42,731 nucleotides of DNA, taken from the NCBI GenBank assembly GCA_016788065.1, contig JAEUTI010000095.1, positions 1-42,731 on the forward strand, read 5' to 3'. Shown one piece after another: positions 8,971-17,780 of the stretch. The stretch comes from Bacteroidia bacterium (GTDB taxonomy: Bacteria; Bacteroidota; Bacteroidia; AKYH767-A; OLB10). The translations under genes and the position numbers were made by a program. How positions within the stretch are numbered: the first letter of the stretch is position 1; each line of letters starts with the position of its first letter. Under the pieces are notes generated by a model. It saw only the letters and a program-made list of their open reading frames with translations, was not told the DNA's origin and searched no databases.

Positions 8971-10584
8971 TCAGGCAACCACTTCTACTTTAGGGGCAGC
9001 AGCAAGAATCTCTGCTGATGAGCCGGAAGCATACTGGTCGAAGTTTTTCAGGAATGCAGAAGCAAGACTATTTGCTTTTGCATCATAAGCAGCCTTATCA
9101 GACCAGGTAGCACGTGGATTTAAAATTTCTGCAGGTACACCAGGACAAGCTTTCGGGAATTTCAATCCGAAAACAGGCAATGTTTCGAACTCAACATTAT
9201 CGAGTTCGCCATTCAATGCAGCAGTAATAAGTGCACGGGTATATGACAATTTAATTCTTGATCCAACGCCATAAGCACCACCAGACCATCCGGTGTTAAC
9301 TAACCAAACTCTTGCATTGCTTTCTTTAAGTTTCTTACCTAACAACTCAGCATATTTTGCCGGATGTAATGGAAGGAAAGCTTTTCCGAAACAAGCAGAG
9401 AAGGTCGTTGTAGGTTCTGTAATTCCCATTTCTGTACCTGCAACTTTTGCAGTGTAACCGGAAATAAAATGATACATCGCCTGACCTGCATCTAAACGGG
9501 AAATTGGAGGAAGCACACCAAAAGCATCTGCCGTAAGGAAGAAAATATTTTTAGGTGCATTACCAATAGAAACCGGCTTTGCATTATCGATAAAATTAAC
9601 AGGATATGCTACACGGGTATTTTCAGTTTTAGATGTGCTATCATAATCAACTGTAGTAGTACCTTCGAAGAAATCGGTATTTTCAAGCAAGGAGCCGAAA
9701 CGGATTGCATTGTAAATCTGTGGTTCTTTTTCAGCAGACAAATTCACACACTTTGCATAGCAACCACCTTCAAAATTGAAAACTGTTTTATCAGACCATC
9801 CATGTTCATCATCACCAATTAATGGACGATTTGGATCAGCAGACAAAGTAGTTTTTCCGGTTCCTGATAATCCGAAGAAAATTGAAACATCTCCATTCTG
9901 TCCTTCATTTGCAGAACAGTGCATTGATAATGCATTACGGTGTTGTGGCAATACATAGTTCAACACAGAGAAAATTCCTTTTTTAATTTCGCCGGTATAT
10001 CCTGTTCCACCAATAAGAATAATTTTTTTGGTGAAATTCAGCACAGCAAAATTATGCTGACGGGTTCCATCAATTTCAGGAACTGCCTTAAAGCCAGGAG
10101 CAGAAATCACAGTCCAGTCAGGAGAAATGCTCATGATCTCTTCTCTGGAAGGACGGAGAAATAAATTATTGGCAAATAAATTCTGCCATGGTGTTTCAGT
10201 TACAACACGAACATTTAAGCGATACTCAGGATCGGCACATGCATAACAATCGCGGACATAAATTTCGCGACCGGTTAAATAACCCATTACACGGTTATAC
10301 AGGCGATCAAACTTCTCAGGTTCAAATTTAATATTGATGTCACCCCACCAAACATTCTTTTCGGTTTCGGCATCACAAACGATAAATTTGTCTTTTGGTG
10401 AGCGACCGGTAAACTCTCCTGTGTCAACAGCAAGGGCTCCGGTATCAGTCAATTCACCTTCTCCACGTAAAATAGTTTCTTCAATTAGCTCGGCTGGTGT
10501 GAGATTCCAATACGCAGCCGAAACGTTTTTTAACCCCAGAGATGCAACAGTTGCTTCCGGTGATTTCAATCCAAATTCGTTCAT
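8971..10584 (-). CDS. pckA: phosphoenolpyruvate carboxykinase (ATP)
   Basis: Cytoplasmic enzyme converting oxaloacetate and ATP to phosphoenolpyruvate, CO2 and ADP, the entry to gluconeogenesis; some bacteria run it in reverse. It has 537 residues, typical of the ATP type. Seen are TGRSPKDKF at 59-67 (substrate-binding arginine), the P-loop GLSGTGKTTLSAD at 238-250 and the metal/nucleotide motif GDDEHGW at 257-263. The P-loop sequence is of the ATP-dependent rather than GTP-dependent family. It is flanked by its own promoter (10609-10639) and terminator, so it is a single-gene transcript. Confidence 0.96.
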   Translation of the reverse strand: MNEFGLKSPEATVASLGLKNVSAAYWNLTPAELIEETILRGEGELTDTGALAVDTGEFTGRSPKDKFIVCDAETEKNVWWGDINIKFEPEKFDRLYNRVMGYLTGREIYVRDCYACADPEYRLNVRVVTETPWQNLFANNLFLRPSREEIMSISPDWTVISAPGFKAVPEIDGTRQHNFAVLNFTKKIILIGGTGYTGEIKKGIFSVLNYVLPQHRNALSMHCSANEGQNGDVSIFFGLSGTGKTTLSADPNRPLIGDDEHGWSDKTVFNFEGGCYAKCVNLSAEKEPQIYNAIRFGSLLENTDFFEGTTTVDYDSTSKTENTRVAYPVNFIDNAKPVSIGNAPKNIFFLTADAFGVLPPISRLDAGQAMYHFISGYTAKVAGTEMGITEPTTTFSACFGKAFLPLHPAKYAELLGKKLKESNARVWLVNTGWSGGAYGVGSRIKLSYTRALITAALNGELDNVEFETLPVFGLKFPKACPGVPAEILNPRATWSDKAAYDAKANSLASAFLKNFDQYASGSSAEILAAAPKVEVVA

Positions 10585-10608
10585 GTTTTAGCCTTTTTTT
10601 GAGCGTTG

Positions 10609-10639
10609 CAAAGTTAAGAAAAAATGCGAGGCATCACAA
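10609..10639 (-). promoter_or_regulatory. pckA promoter
   Basis: On the minus strand TTG, 20 bases, then TAACTTTG, matching the Bacteroidota -33/-7 pair. The predicted transcript would begin near 10602, leaving a leader of about 18 bases before the ATG at 10584. Confidence 0.62.
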
Positions 10640-10643
10640 GCCC

Positions 10644-11141
10644 CTATCTTTTATGTACACAAGGTTGATTTTCAGTTATCTGGACTAACGAGCGCCCTTT
10701 AAACGCCGTTTTCATGTCGGAAACAAATAATTGTTGTTCCTTTTCACTTAAGTTATTGATTCTGAAGCAGAAATCATTTTCTCCTTCACGGCCCCAGGCT
10801 ACACTTTCAAAGGTTATTTCTTTTCCTTTCTTAGTTTTCCATTCCGCCAAAACCCCATCTAAAGTCTCGCGTCCCTGACGGTCGGTCCCTTCCCCAATTG
10901 AAATAAATGAAACTATTAATCTGTAGAAATTGCCGGTTAATTTATCCTGATCTGACATAATAACTTCATCATGTGACGCTTGTGAACCGCTGGCTTGTAT
11001 GGTATTTGGAGATGGTGGTGGAGCAGGTTCTGTTGCCTGAATGGGTGCCGGAGCAGTTTCAGCGGTTGCAGCAGCTTTGGGTGAATGACATGCAGAAGCT
11101 GAAACACAAACAATTGCGGAGGCTAAGATAAAATTCTTCAT
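10644..11141 (-). CDS. hypothetical lipoprotein with Pro/Ala-rich linker
   Basis: I do not recognise the family. From the chosen ATG the protein has 165 residues: a signal segment ending in lipobox SASAC (Cys18), a low-complexity Ala/Pro/Thr linker at about 19-55, then a compact soluble domain of about 100 residues containing YRLIVSFISIGEGTD and ending with a cysteine near the C-terminus. This suggests a periplasm-facing anchored domain on a flexible tether. An ATG at 11180 would add 13 residues before the signal peptide and is rejected. It lies 96 bases downstream of the M32 peptidase gene on the same strand and may share its transcript. Confidence 0.68.
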   Translation of the reverse strand: MKNFILASAIVCVSASACHSPKAAATAETAPAPIQATEPAPPPSPNTIQASGSQASHDEVIMSDQDKLTGNFYRLIVSFISIGEGTDRQGRETLDGVLAEWKTKKGKEITFESVAWGREGENDFCFRINNLSEKEQQLFVSDMKTAFKGRSLVQITENQPCVHKR

Positions 11142-11237
11142 AGTGGTAATTGACTTAATTAGGTAAACTGAATGAAACAATAAAGGTACAAAATCGGAAT
11201 GATTATCAGATGAATTTTAGCGCAAAATCCACAGTTC

Positions 11238-12725
11238 TCAACTACCATTTCCGAATTTTTGCTCTGCATAAGTCATAAATTCGTTGAAGTCGAGCTCCTT
11301 ACCGGTAATCCGACGACATAATTCCTGACTGGTGAACTGCCTTCCGTGAACGTGAATATTTTCGCGTAACCACTGCAGCAATCCGGCCATTCTTCCGGCT
11401 TTTATTTCTGACTTTATTTCAGAATGTTCGTTTAATGCAGCATGATAAAATTGTGCAGCATAAAAACTACCAAGTGAATAAGTAGGGAAATAACCAAAAC
11501 TTCCATGTGACCAATGCACATCCTGAAGGACGCCTCGTGCATCATCCGGAACTTCAATTCCAAGGTATTCTTTGTATTTAGCATTCCAAACAGCTGGCAG
11601 ATCCGAAACCTTAATTTTCCCTTCCATTAGACCCACTTCAATTTCGAAACGAATCAAGACATGTAAATGATAAGTTAATTCATCGGCATTGGTTCTGATT
11701 AATGACGGAGCTACTTTATTGATTGCTTTATAAAATTCTTCAAGAGCAATTCCTTTTAATTGCTCAGGAAATGTTTGCTGCAATTGCTTGTAGTGAAATG
11801 ACCAGAACTCAAAACTTCTGCCGACATTATTTTCCCATAATCGCGATTGTGATTCATGAATTCCAAGCGATAAATATTCTCCGGATGGTAAACCATAGTC
11901 ATCGAAAGGCAATCCTTGTTCGTATAAAGCATGTCCGCCTTCATGAATGCAACTCCAGATCATTTCACACAAATCATTTTCATTGATGCGGGTAGTTACT
12001 CTCACATCGCGACTATTGAAATTGATGGTGAAAGGATGTGAAGAAATATCCTGACGTCCTGCCATAAAATCATAACCCATATTGCGAAGTACATCCAATC
12101 CAAATTCCCATTGCTTATCTTTTGGGTAATGAAGTTTGGTAAAACTGTCGTCGGGTTGTGTGTTTGCTAACACTTGTTTTACAAAAGGAACCAACCGGTT
12201 TTTAACCTGCTCAAAAACAGCAATCAGTTCTGCAGTAGTACATCCGGGTTCATGTTGATTGATAAGTGCATCATAAGGATGAGCATCATATCCGAGTAAT
12301 TCACATTCTTTCAACTTCAAATCGACCAGCTTTTGAAGATGAGGAGCAAATAAAGAAAAATCGTTTCCTGTTTTAGCAGCATGCCAGGCATTGAATGCAG
12401 CTGAAACGGTACTGCTCATTTCAATCACGAAAGAGGTTGGATACTTAATGCGATCCTTAAAATTTCGAAGCGCTTCTTTTACATTTCGAAGTTCTTTTTC
12501 TGTTAAACCTGTATCATCAATCAAAGTATTTAACAACTGGCCTAATTCTGCAGAAGTACTTTCCTCATGAGAAATTCCGGCCAATGTAGCTAATTGTTGC
12601 GCCCGAATTTCTGCTCCCTTTTCAGGCATGAATACTTCCTGATCCCATTGCAGTAAAGCCGAAGCGTAGTTGATGTCGGCGATTTTACGCAGACGTTCTT
12701 TCAATAAATTATAGTTGGTTTGCAT
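11238..12725 (-). CDS. M32 family zinc metallocarboxypeptidase (Taq type)
   Basis: Cytoplasmic carboxypeptidase trimming C-terminal residues from peptides, 495 residues as usual for the family. The zinc motif HEGGH is at 261-265 and the third-ligand region GIHESQSRLWEN at 288-299 (Glu291). The near-universal N-terminal segment with LLQWDQEVFMP is at 24-33. No signal peptide is seen. A longer frame from 12836 would overlap the upstream DUF423 gene by 110 bases; the ATG at 12725 begins at the family's normal N-terminus and lies one base after the DUF423 stop, so the two genes are probably co-transcribed and translationally linked. Confidence 0.92.
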   Translation of the reverse strand: MQTNYNLLKERLRKIADINYASALLQWDQEVFMPEKGAEIRAQQLATLAGISHEESTSAELGQLLNTLIDDTGLTEKELRNVKEALRNFKDRIKYPTSFVIEMSSTVSAAFNAWHAAKTGNDFSLFAPHLQKLVDLKLKECELLGYDAHPYDALINQHEPGCTTAELIAVFEQVKNRLVPFVKQVLANTQPDDSFTKLHYPKDKQWEFGLDVLRNMGYDFMAGRQDISSHPFTINFNSRDVRVTTRINENDLCEMIWSCIHEGGHALYEQGLPFDDYGLPSGEYLSLGIHESQSRLWENNVGRSFEFWSFHYKQLQQTFPEQLKGIALEEFYKAINKVAPSLIRTNADELTYHLHVLIRFEIEVGLMEGKIKVSDLPAVWNAKYKEYLGIEVPDDARGVLQDVHWSHGSFGYFPTYSLGSFYAAQFYHAALNEHSEIKSEIKAGRMAGLLQWLRENIHVHGRQFTSQELCRRITGKELDFNEFMTYAEQKFGNGS

Positions 12726-12726
12726 A

Positions 12727-13119
12727 TTATTTCCGACTGGCTGTTGAGTAAGTTGCAAATGCCAGGGATAACCATCCGGCAATAAAAAATAATCCTCCAA
12801 TGGGAGTAACGGGTCCCAGCCAACTCCAGTTTTCAATTTGAAGCAAACTTCTGGTTGCTAACAGATAAACTGATCCGGAAAAGAAGAGAATTCCGGAAAG
12901 AAATAAAATGGCCGGTGTTTTCACCTGTTTTTCAAATCCCATCAGTTGCAACATGCCACATCCCAAAAGTGCCAGAGAATGATAAAAATGATAGCGCACT
13001 CCAGTTTCAAATGTTTGCAATTGCTCCGGAGTGAGGTGTTGCTTCAGAGTGTGCGCTCCAAATGCACCCAGAATCACTGCAAGAGCCCCTGAAATGGCCG
13101 AGACTTTAATTAAATTCAT
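12727..13119 (-). CDS. DUF423 family inner-membrane protein
   Basis: Small integral membrane protein of 130 residues with about four hydrophobic helices. The N-terminal SGALAVILGAFGAHTLK (near 10-26) and the TGVRYHFYHSLALL segment (near 40-53) are the DUF423 signatures shared with E. coli YgdD and Bacillus YwdK. The biochemical function is unknown. Its stop codon lies one base before the start of the M32 carboxypeptidase gene. A TATCTTTG -7 box precedes it. Confidence 0.86.
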   Translation of the reverse strand: MNLIKVSAISGALAVILGAFGAHTLKQHLTPEQLQTFETGVRYHFYHSLALLGCGMLQLMGFEKQVKTPAILFLSGILFFSGSVYLLATRSLLQIENWSWLGPVTPIGGLFFIAGWLSLAFATYSTASRK

Positions 13120-13133
13120 GGATCTTTTTTTTG

Positions 13134-13141
13134 CAAAGATA
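13134..13141 (-). promoter_or_regulatory. -7 box (TATCTTTG) of the DUF423-M32 operon
   Basis: A full TAnnTTTG match on the minus strand, 15 bases before the DUF423 ATG. No convincing -33 element is seen. Confidence 0.45.
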
Positions 13142-13176
13142 ATATATAGCTGATGGATTAAGTCAGACTTATTTCC

Positions 13177-13206
13177 ATAAAAAAAGACCTCCGGATGAAG
13201 GTCTTT
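13177..13206 (-). terminator. intrinsic terminator of the DUF4476 gene
   Basis: An 8-bp stem AAAGACCT/AGGTCTTT (13183-13190 and 13199-13206) with an 8-base loop, followed on the minus strand by a run of Ts. It lies 22 bases past the DUF4476 gene's stop. Confidence 0.85.
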
Positions 13207-13227
13207 CTGATATTTGAGTATAGCTAT

Positions 13228-14196
13228 TTATCTCCTGAATGCACTGATGTACCGATCGAGGTCCTCAATGGATGATTCGAATGTAAATGCATCATTTACT
13301 TTGTAATAATTTCCGATATCATAAGTTCTTCCATAGGCATATTTGGCAAAATCCAGGCGACTGTCTTCGAATGTAAACAGCAACATAATTTCCCTGACTT
13401 GACCTGCCAACAGACAATTATTATTCAAAATTTGTTTGGCAATAGTCATTTTGGATTCTTCAAAAGTCTTGGAATTAATAGAACTCTTCATCGACTCAAA
13501 ATCCTGAGGCATCATTGGAACAGGACAACCTATTGCGCCATTGTAACCTGGAAGGTAAGCAGGAGGTGGTGGAGGGGGCGGTGTTGAGTATCCGGTTGTT
13601 GAAGTAGTGGTAGTTGTGGTTGTCACTGTAGTAGTTTGCTCCACGACTTCAGTATCTTCAAAACCTGAAACATTCATATTGATACTTCCCCCATTTTCAC
13701 TTACATTCATTCCAAAAGAAACGGAGCCACCGGTTGCAGGCATTCCTGAACTGGTAGTGGTAGTAGTTTGCTGAACAACTGTTTCTTCTCCGGTGTAAGG
13801 AGTTGCACCGGCATCATAGGTTACTACTGAAGTGCCCTGAGTTACCGGAGGAGCTTCGGCTATTGGCACCATGCTCATGGGACGCAAAACATAAGCGTTC
13901 TTATTATTTTTCTTAATGATATAGGTTGTTTCGGAACCGGGCTCAATTGCCAGATTAAAATTACTTTGACCGAGTGCCGCATCCTCAAAAATAACTTTCA
14001 ACTTATAAAAATTGGCAGTTAGACCTTCAATTTTTACATTGGTTTCAGGCTGCGTATTTTGGCGTAACCCATTCAATATTAATGTAAAACGTTCACCATT
14101 TTCGGTGAAAACAATGGCATTTGACTGTTGTGCGGTAACAGTTAAATGCGAACCCCATAATAGGGTAAGAAGCAGAAGTAATCGGTTTAATTTCAT
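13228..14196 (-). CDS. secreted DUF4476 domain-containing protein
   Basis: 322 residues from the preferred ATG. A signal peptide of about 22 residues ends at VTAQQ. An N-terminal beta-rich domain covers about 23-95. A Thr-rich stretch and a run of seven prolines follow (about 185-215). The C-terminal ~100 residues match DUF4476 (CPVPMMPQDFESMKSSI; FEDSRLDFAKYAYGRTYD), a helical Bacteroidota domain of unknown function. The layout is two folded domains joined by a flexible linker, exported to periplasm or surface. An ATG at 14241 would put 15 residues before the signal peptide and is rejected. A terminator follows. Confidence 0.82.
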   Translation of the reverse strand: MKLNRLLLLLTLLWGSHLTVTAQQSNAIVFTENGERFTLILNGLRQNTQPETNVKIEGLTANFYKLKVIFEDAALGQSNFNLAIEPGSETTYIIKKNNKNAYVLRPMSMVPIAEAPPVTQGTSVVTYDAGATPYTGEETVVQQTTTTTSSGMPATGGSVSFGMNVSENGGSINMNVSGFEDTEVVEQTTTVTTTTTTTSTTGYSTPPPPPPPAYLPGYNGAIGCPVPMMPQDFESMKSSINSKTFEESKMTIAKQILNNNCLLAGQVREIMLLFTFEDSRLDFAKYAYGRTYDIGNYYKVNDAFTFESSIEDLDRYISAFRR

Positions 14197-14356
14197 GACT
14201 TTTAGTTTAAGAGACCGGGCAATATTCAATTGTTGTGCCAAATTCTAAAAAAAATCAATTCAAAACAGGAAACAGCTATTCTTTTTATCAAACGGCAAAA
14301 GGAATGAAACACAGCACCTGAATAATTGGTAATTTCGCACCGTTATTTTAACTTTT

Positions 14357-15688
14357 ATGAAAAAAATACTGTTGTTGGGAGCCGGTCGCTCTTCCTCTTC
14401 CTTGATCAAATATTTACTTGATAATGCTAATAATCAGCAATGGCTGGTTACCATTTGTGATGTTTCGATAGAATCGGCTCAATCTAAATGCGGTTCAAAT
14501 CCTTCCGGCCGACCGGTTAAATTTGATGTGAACGATGCTGCTCAACGGGAATATGAAGTACAACAGGCTGACCTTATCATTTCACTGCTTCCACCCCACT
14601 TGCATCATTTGGTAGCTGTAGACTGTGTCAGGTTTAAAAAACATTTTTTAACGGCTTCTTATCTTTCAGATGAAATAAAATCGCTTGATGCAGATGCTAA
14701 AGAAGCAGGTATCCTATTGTTAAATGAATGTGGTCTGGATCCGGGAATTGATCATATGTCTGCCATGCAGGTAATTGACAACATACATGCAAAAGGTGGC
14801 GAATTAACTTCATTCAAATCTTATACCGGCGGATTGGTTGCTCCGGAATCGAACGATAATCCCTGGGGCTATAAAATTTCATGGAATCCAAGGAATGTAA
14901 TTTTAGCCGGACAAGGAACAGCACGTTACATCAGAAACGGCGAATATAAATTTATTCCATACAACAGAATTTTTACAGAAATTGAAACAATAGTTGTTGA
15001 TTGCATGGGATCATTTGATGGATATGCAAACCGCGATTCACTGGCTTACCGTCATCATTATGGTATCGATACTATTCCTACGTTATTGCGTGGTACTCTG
15101 CGACATGCCGGTTACTGTCGTGCCTGGGATGTTTTTGTAAAACTCGGCCTCACCGATGATTCCTATCATCTGGAAAATTCAGAAGAACTTACTTATGCTT
15201 CTATTGTGAAATCGTTTCTTCCGGCTGCATCCATCAAAAAAACATTACCTGAATCGGTTGCACACATGTGCGGATTGCCGGTTGAAGGTGAAGCAATGAC
15301 GAAAGTAATATGGACCGGAATTTTTGATGATGTAAAAATAGGAATTAAAAATGCCAGTCCAGCTATGATTTTGCAACATTTGCTGGAGCAGAAATGGAAG
15401 CTTCAGGCTGATGACAAAGACATGATAGTGATGCAACATCAGTTTGAATATGTACTGAATGGCGATAATCACAAAATTATATCTTCACTGATAGTAAAAG
15501 GTGATGATCAGACCTACACTGCAATGGCAAAAACTGTTGGATTACCACTTGGAATCACAGCGAAATTAGTACTGGAAGGAAAAATAAAATTAACAGGGGT
15601 TTGCATTCCTGTGATGCGGGAAATTTATGAACCGGTATTGGCGGAACTTGCTTTGGCAGGAATTGTTTTTGAAGAAAAGGAAAGTTAA
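14357..15688 (+). CDS. saccharopine dehydrogenase family protein
   Basis: Cytoplasmic NAD(P)-dependent oxidoreductase of 443 residues. The Rossmann loop LLGAGRSSSSLI at 6-17 opens the protein; LNECGLDPGIDHMSA near 127-141 and SYTGGLVAPESNDNPWGYKISW near 153-174 are saccharopine dehydrogenase C-domain segments of the glutamate-forming (Lys9-type) branch. Saccharopine dehydrogenases interconvert saccharopine with glutamate and aminoadipate semialdehyde in lysine metabolism; substrate cannot be proven here and no partner lysine gene is adjacent. It is an isolated plus-strand gene between minus-strand genes and ends immediately before the convergent trmN6 stop codon, with no base between. Confidence 0.84.
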   Translation: MKKILLLGAGRSSSSLIKYLLDNANNQQWLVTICDVSIESAQSKCGSNPSGRPVKFDVNDAAQREYEVQQADLIISLLPPHLHHLVAVDCVRFKKHFLTASYLSDEIKSLDADAKEAGILLLNECGLDPGIDHMSAMQVIDNIHAKGGELTSFKSYTGGLVAPESNDNPWGYKISWNPRNVILAGQGTARYIRNGEYKFIPYNRIFTEIETIVVDCMGSFDGYANRDSLAYRHHYGIDTIPTLLRGTLRHAGYCRAWDVFVKLGLTDDSYHLENSEELTYASIVKSFLPAASIKKTLPESVAHMCGLPVEGEAMTKVIWTGIFDDVKIGIKNASPAMILQHLLEQKWKLQADDKDMIVMQHQFEYVLNGDNHKIISSLIVKGDDQTYTAMAKTVGLPLGITAKLVLEGKIKLTGVCIPVMREIYEPVLAELALAGIVFEEKES

Positions 15689-16441
15689 TTACTCCCTGGA
15701 ACTGATTCCGGGATCACTTCTTTTTTTGGGTAGCCCCAGATAAAAATCTTTGGTCAACTCAATGTATTCCTGTGTAAACGAAAGGTCCTCTTCCTGAATT
15801 ACAAGTTCATCTTCAATCACCGTTTTTTCGGTACGTCCAAATTCCATCATAAATCTTTTTTCCTGTTTCTCCACTTTCGTTTTCACTTTAGTGACACGCC
15901 ATGCAAACAAGCCTTTTGCGGCAGCGTGTTCCCGAAATTGAAGTCCCTCTTTAAATGGCAGGATAACGCAAAACCTTCCTGCAGGGGAAAGCAATTGCAA
16001 TACACCTGAAACCAGGTCATCAACTTCAAGTGTTTCACCCATATGCCGCGCAATATTACGGGCTTCAGAAGGTGCAGGATGTGCATCAATAAAGTAAGGC
16101 GGATTACTTACAATCAGATCATAACGGTTAGGTGTTTGTGAAGAAAAATACTGAATAGACTGATGGATGCACTGGATTCTGGCACTCCACGGAGAATTGC
16201 TGAAATTAGTATTTGCCTGAGAACAGGAATCCTCATCGATATCTATTGCATGAATTACAGCATCGGATTTCTGAGCGAGCATGAGTGCCAGCAGACCAGT
16301 GCCGGTACCAATATCAAGAATCGTTTTAGCATTTCCCGGATCAACCCAGGCACCTAACAAAACGCCATCGGTGCCTACTTTCATGGCACAACGGTCTTGT
16401 TGAATATTGAACTGTTTAAAGCGAAAGTCGTTTTGCGACAT
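15689..16441 (-). CDS. trmN6: tRNA1(Val) (adenine(37)-N6)-methyltransferase
   Basis: Class I SAM-dependent methyltransferase of 250 residues that in E. coli (YfiC) makes m6A at A37 of tRNA-Val. Seen are FNIQQDRCAMKVGTDGVLLG at 11-30, typical of the YfiC N-terminus, the SAM loop DIGTGTG at 43-49, and the amino-methyltransferase catalytic motif NPPYF at 113-117. Assignment within the family is strong, but the exact tRNA target in this phylum is inferred. A -7 box (TATATTTG, 16476-16483) lies 35 bases upstream of the start. Confidence 0.88.
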   Translation of the reverse strand: MSQNDFRFKQFNIQQDRCAMKVGTDGVLLGAWVDPGNAKTILDIGTGTGLLALMLAQKSDAVIHAIDIDEDSCSQANTNFSNSPWSARIQCIHQSIQYFSSQTPNRYDLIVSNPPYFIDAHPAPSEARNIARHMGETLEVDDLVSGVLQLLSPAGRFCVILPFKEGLQFREHAAAKGLFAWRVTKVKTKVEKQEKRFMMEFGRTEKTVIEDELVIQEEDLSFTQEYIELTKDFYLGLPKKRSDPGISSRE

Positions 16442-16475
16442 AAAATGGCATCCGGAAGATCTACTTGGTGTTGAA

Positions 16476-16483
16476 CAAATATA
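16476..16483 (-). promoter_or_regulatory. -7 box (TATATTTG) of trmN6
   Basis: A full match to TAnnTTTG on the minus strand. No clear -33 box was found. Confidence 0.4.
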
Positions 16484-16512
16484 AAAACTATTTTCGTTAA
16501 AAGAAATTATGT

Positions 16513-17163
16513 TCAGGAAGATGCTTTATTTCTTCTCAGCGTAGTGATGATATTGCTGTATAAAATGATCATTGCTATAAAAACGGATGAAAGCAAACTG
16601 ATATAGAGCCAGTTAAAGCTTTCAATGAGTTCATTTCGGATGCTTTTTCGCTTTTCGAGTAAAGAATTTTCGAATTTCTGTATTAATCGGATGTGCAATT
16701 TCAGTTCACCTGAAACCCGCACAGCCTCAGAACTTGCCATATAATTAGCTACTGCTTCATAATTCTGAACATCCCGCAATCTGACAATCGTCCTTTGAAT
16801 GAGTGCAAAACGGGTGATTTTCCGTTCCAGTTCAGCGACATTATTCTTTTGATCAATATTGGTGGCAACCAGGTTATTTAGTTCCATGAGGTAATTCAGC
16901 AGGATTGCTTCGCCCGATTCAACAGTGGTTTTGAAGGCAGGTTGTGGATTGATCGCATATCCGCGTGCAGCACTTTCCATTTCCAAAGCAATGGCATTTA
17001 TATTGTGCAATTCATCAAGCACTTGATTCGTATGTGCTAGTGCATAATCGGATGATGCCAGTTCCCTGGAATTGGAATAGGTGAAAATACCAATGGTAAC
17101 CAGCATAAAAAATGCCAGCCAATAACCCCAGATGATGGTGCGTTCAATAGGAATCAGACTCAT
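16513..17163 (-). CDS. CHASE3-only inner-membrane protein without an output domain
   Basis: 216 residues: membrane helix at about 10-29, a helical extracytoplasmic domain at about 30-183 with the CHASE3 signature ALEMESAARGYAINPQPAF (59-77), a second helix at about 184-205, and a short basic tail. CHASE3 domains are ligand-sensing modules normally fused to histidine kinases, diguanylate cyclases or chemoreceptors. Here nothing follows the second helix except about ten residues, so any signal must pass through a partner protein. It lies 48 bases after rimM on the same strand and may be transcribed with rpsP-rimM. The ligand is unknown. Confidence 0.77.
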   Translation of the reverse strand: MSLIPIERTIIWGYWLAFFMLVTIGIFTYSNSRELASSDYALAHTNQVLDELHNINAIALEMESAARGYAINPQPAFKTTVESGEAILLNYLMELNNLVATNIDQKNNVAELERKITRFALIQRTIVRLRDVQNYEAVANYMASSEAVRVSGELKLHIRLIQKFENSLLEKRKSIRNELIESFNWLYISLLSSVFIAMIILYSNIITTLRRNKASS

Positions 17164-17211
17164 TCGGAACCCAAGTTAGTGCAATGTTCTGAATCCTGCA
17201 ACAGTAATAAA

Positions 17212-17736
17212 TTACTGGAGGTAAACATCAATCAATCCTTCAGGCAGATTGGTGTAAATAATTCCCTTTTCACGGTCAATTTCTTTGATAAAAGCCTGTA
17301 TGAACGGGAAGAGAACCTCCTTTTCTTGATGCAGGACAGCAGCAACAGGTTGTTCGGGAAGGTCATAAATTGTTTCAATTTTCCCAAGCTCCCCCGCATG
17401 GTCATCAATAACCATCATGCCAATAGCTTCATGAAAATAAATATGTTTCCCTTTTGATGGGGGTAACTCTGACAAAGGCAAATAAACTTCGGCCCGCATA
17501 AATTCAGCGGCTACATCACGATCATCAATTCCTTTCAGGTGAATAATTAATTGTCCGGGTCCAATTGAAACCGTTTGAGATGCATACTCTGTCAGAGCAC
17601 CATCTTTATCCACAAAAATGCGGGTAGTTTTTCTGTACCTCGCGGGATCATCCACATCCGGCTTGAGAATCAGGTTACCTTTAACGCCGTGTACACGGGT
17701 AAAAGATCCCAGGTAATAATATCCTTCATGCCCCAT
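17212..17736 (-). CDS. rimM: ribosome maturation factor RimM
   Basis: 30S assembly factor that binds ribosomal protein S19 and aids maturation of the 16S rRNA 3' domain. It has 174 residues: an N-terminal beta-barrel beginning YYYLGSFTRVHGVKGNL (6-22), LIIHLKGIDDRDVAAEFMR near 63-81, and a C-terminal PRC-barrel with a central VLFPFIQAFIKEID segment near 141-154. It follows rpsP by 44 bases, the usual rpsP-rimM order; trmD, often next in other bacteria, is absent here. Confidence 0.94.
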   Translation of the reverse strand: MGHEGYYYLGSFTRVHGVKGNLILKPDVDDPARYRKTTRIFVDKDGALTEYASQTVSIGPGQLIIHLKGIDDRDVAAEFMRAEVYLPLSELPPSKGKHIYFHEAIGMMVIDDHAGELGKIETIYDLPEQPVAAVLHQEKEVLFPFIQAFIKEIDREKGIIYTNLPEGLIDVYLQ

Positions 17737-17780
17737 GAGAATGTTCCCGTGAGTTCAGTTGTAAAAAAAATGTATGAGAA

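Noticed and set aside
12726-12836. Longer N-terminus for the M32 carboxypeptidase
   Set aside because: Would overlap the DUF423 gene by 110 bases and adds 37 residues absent from the family pattern.
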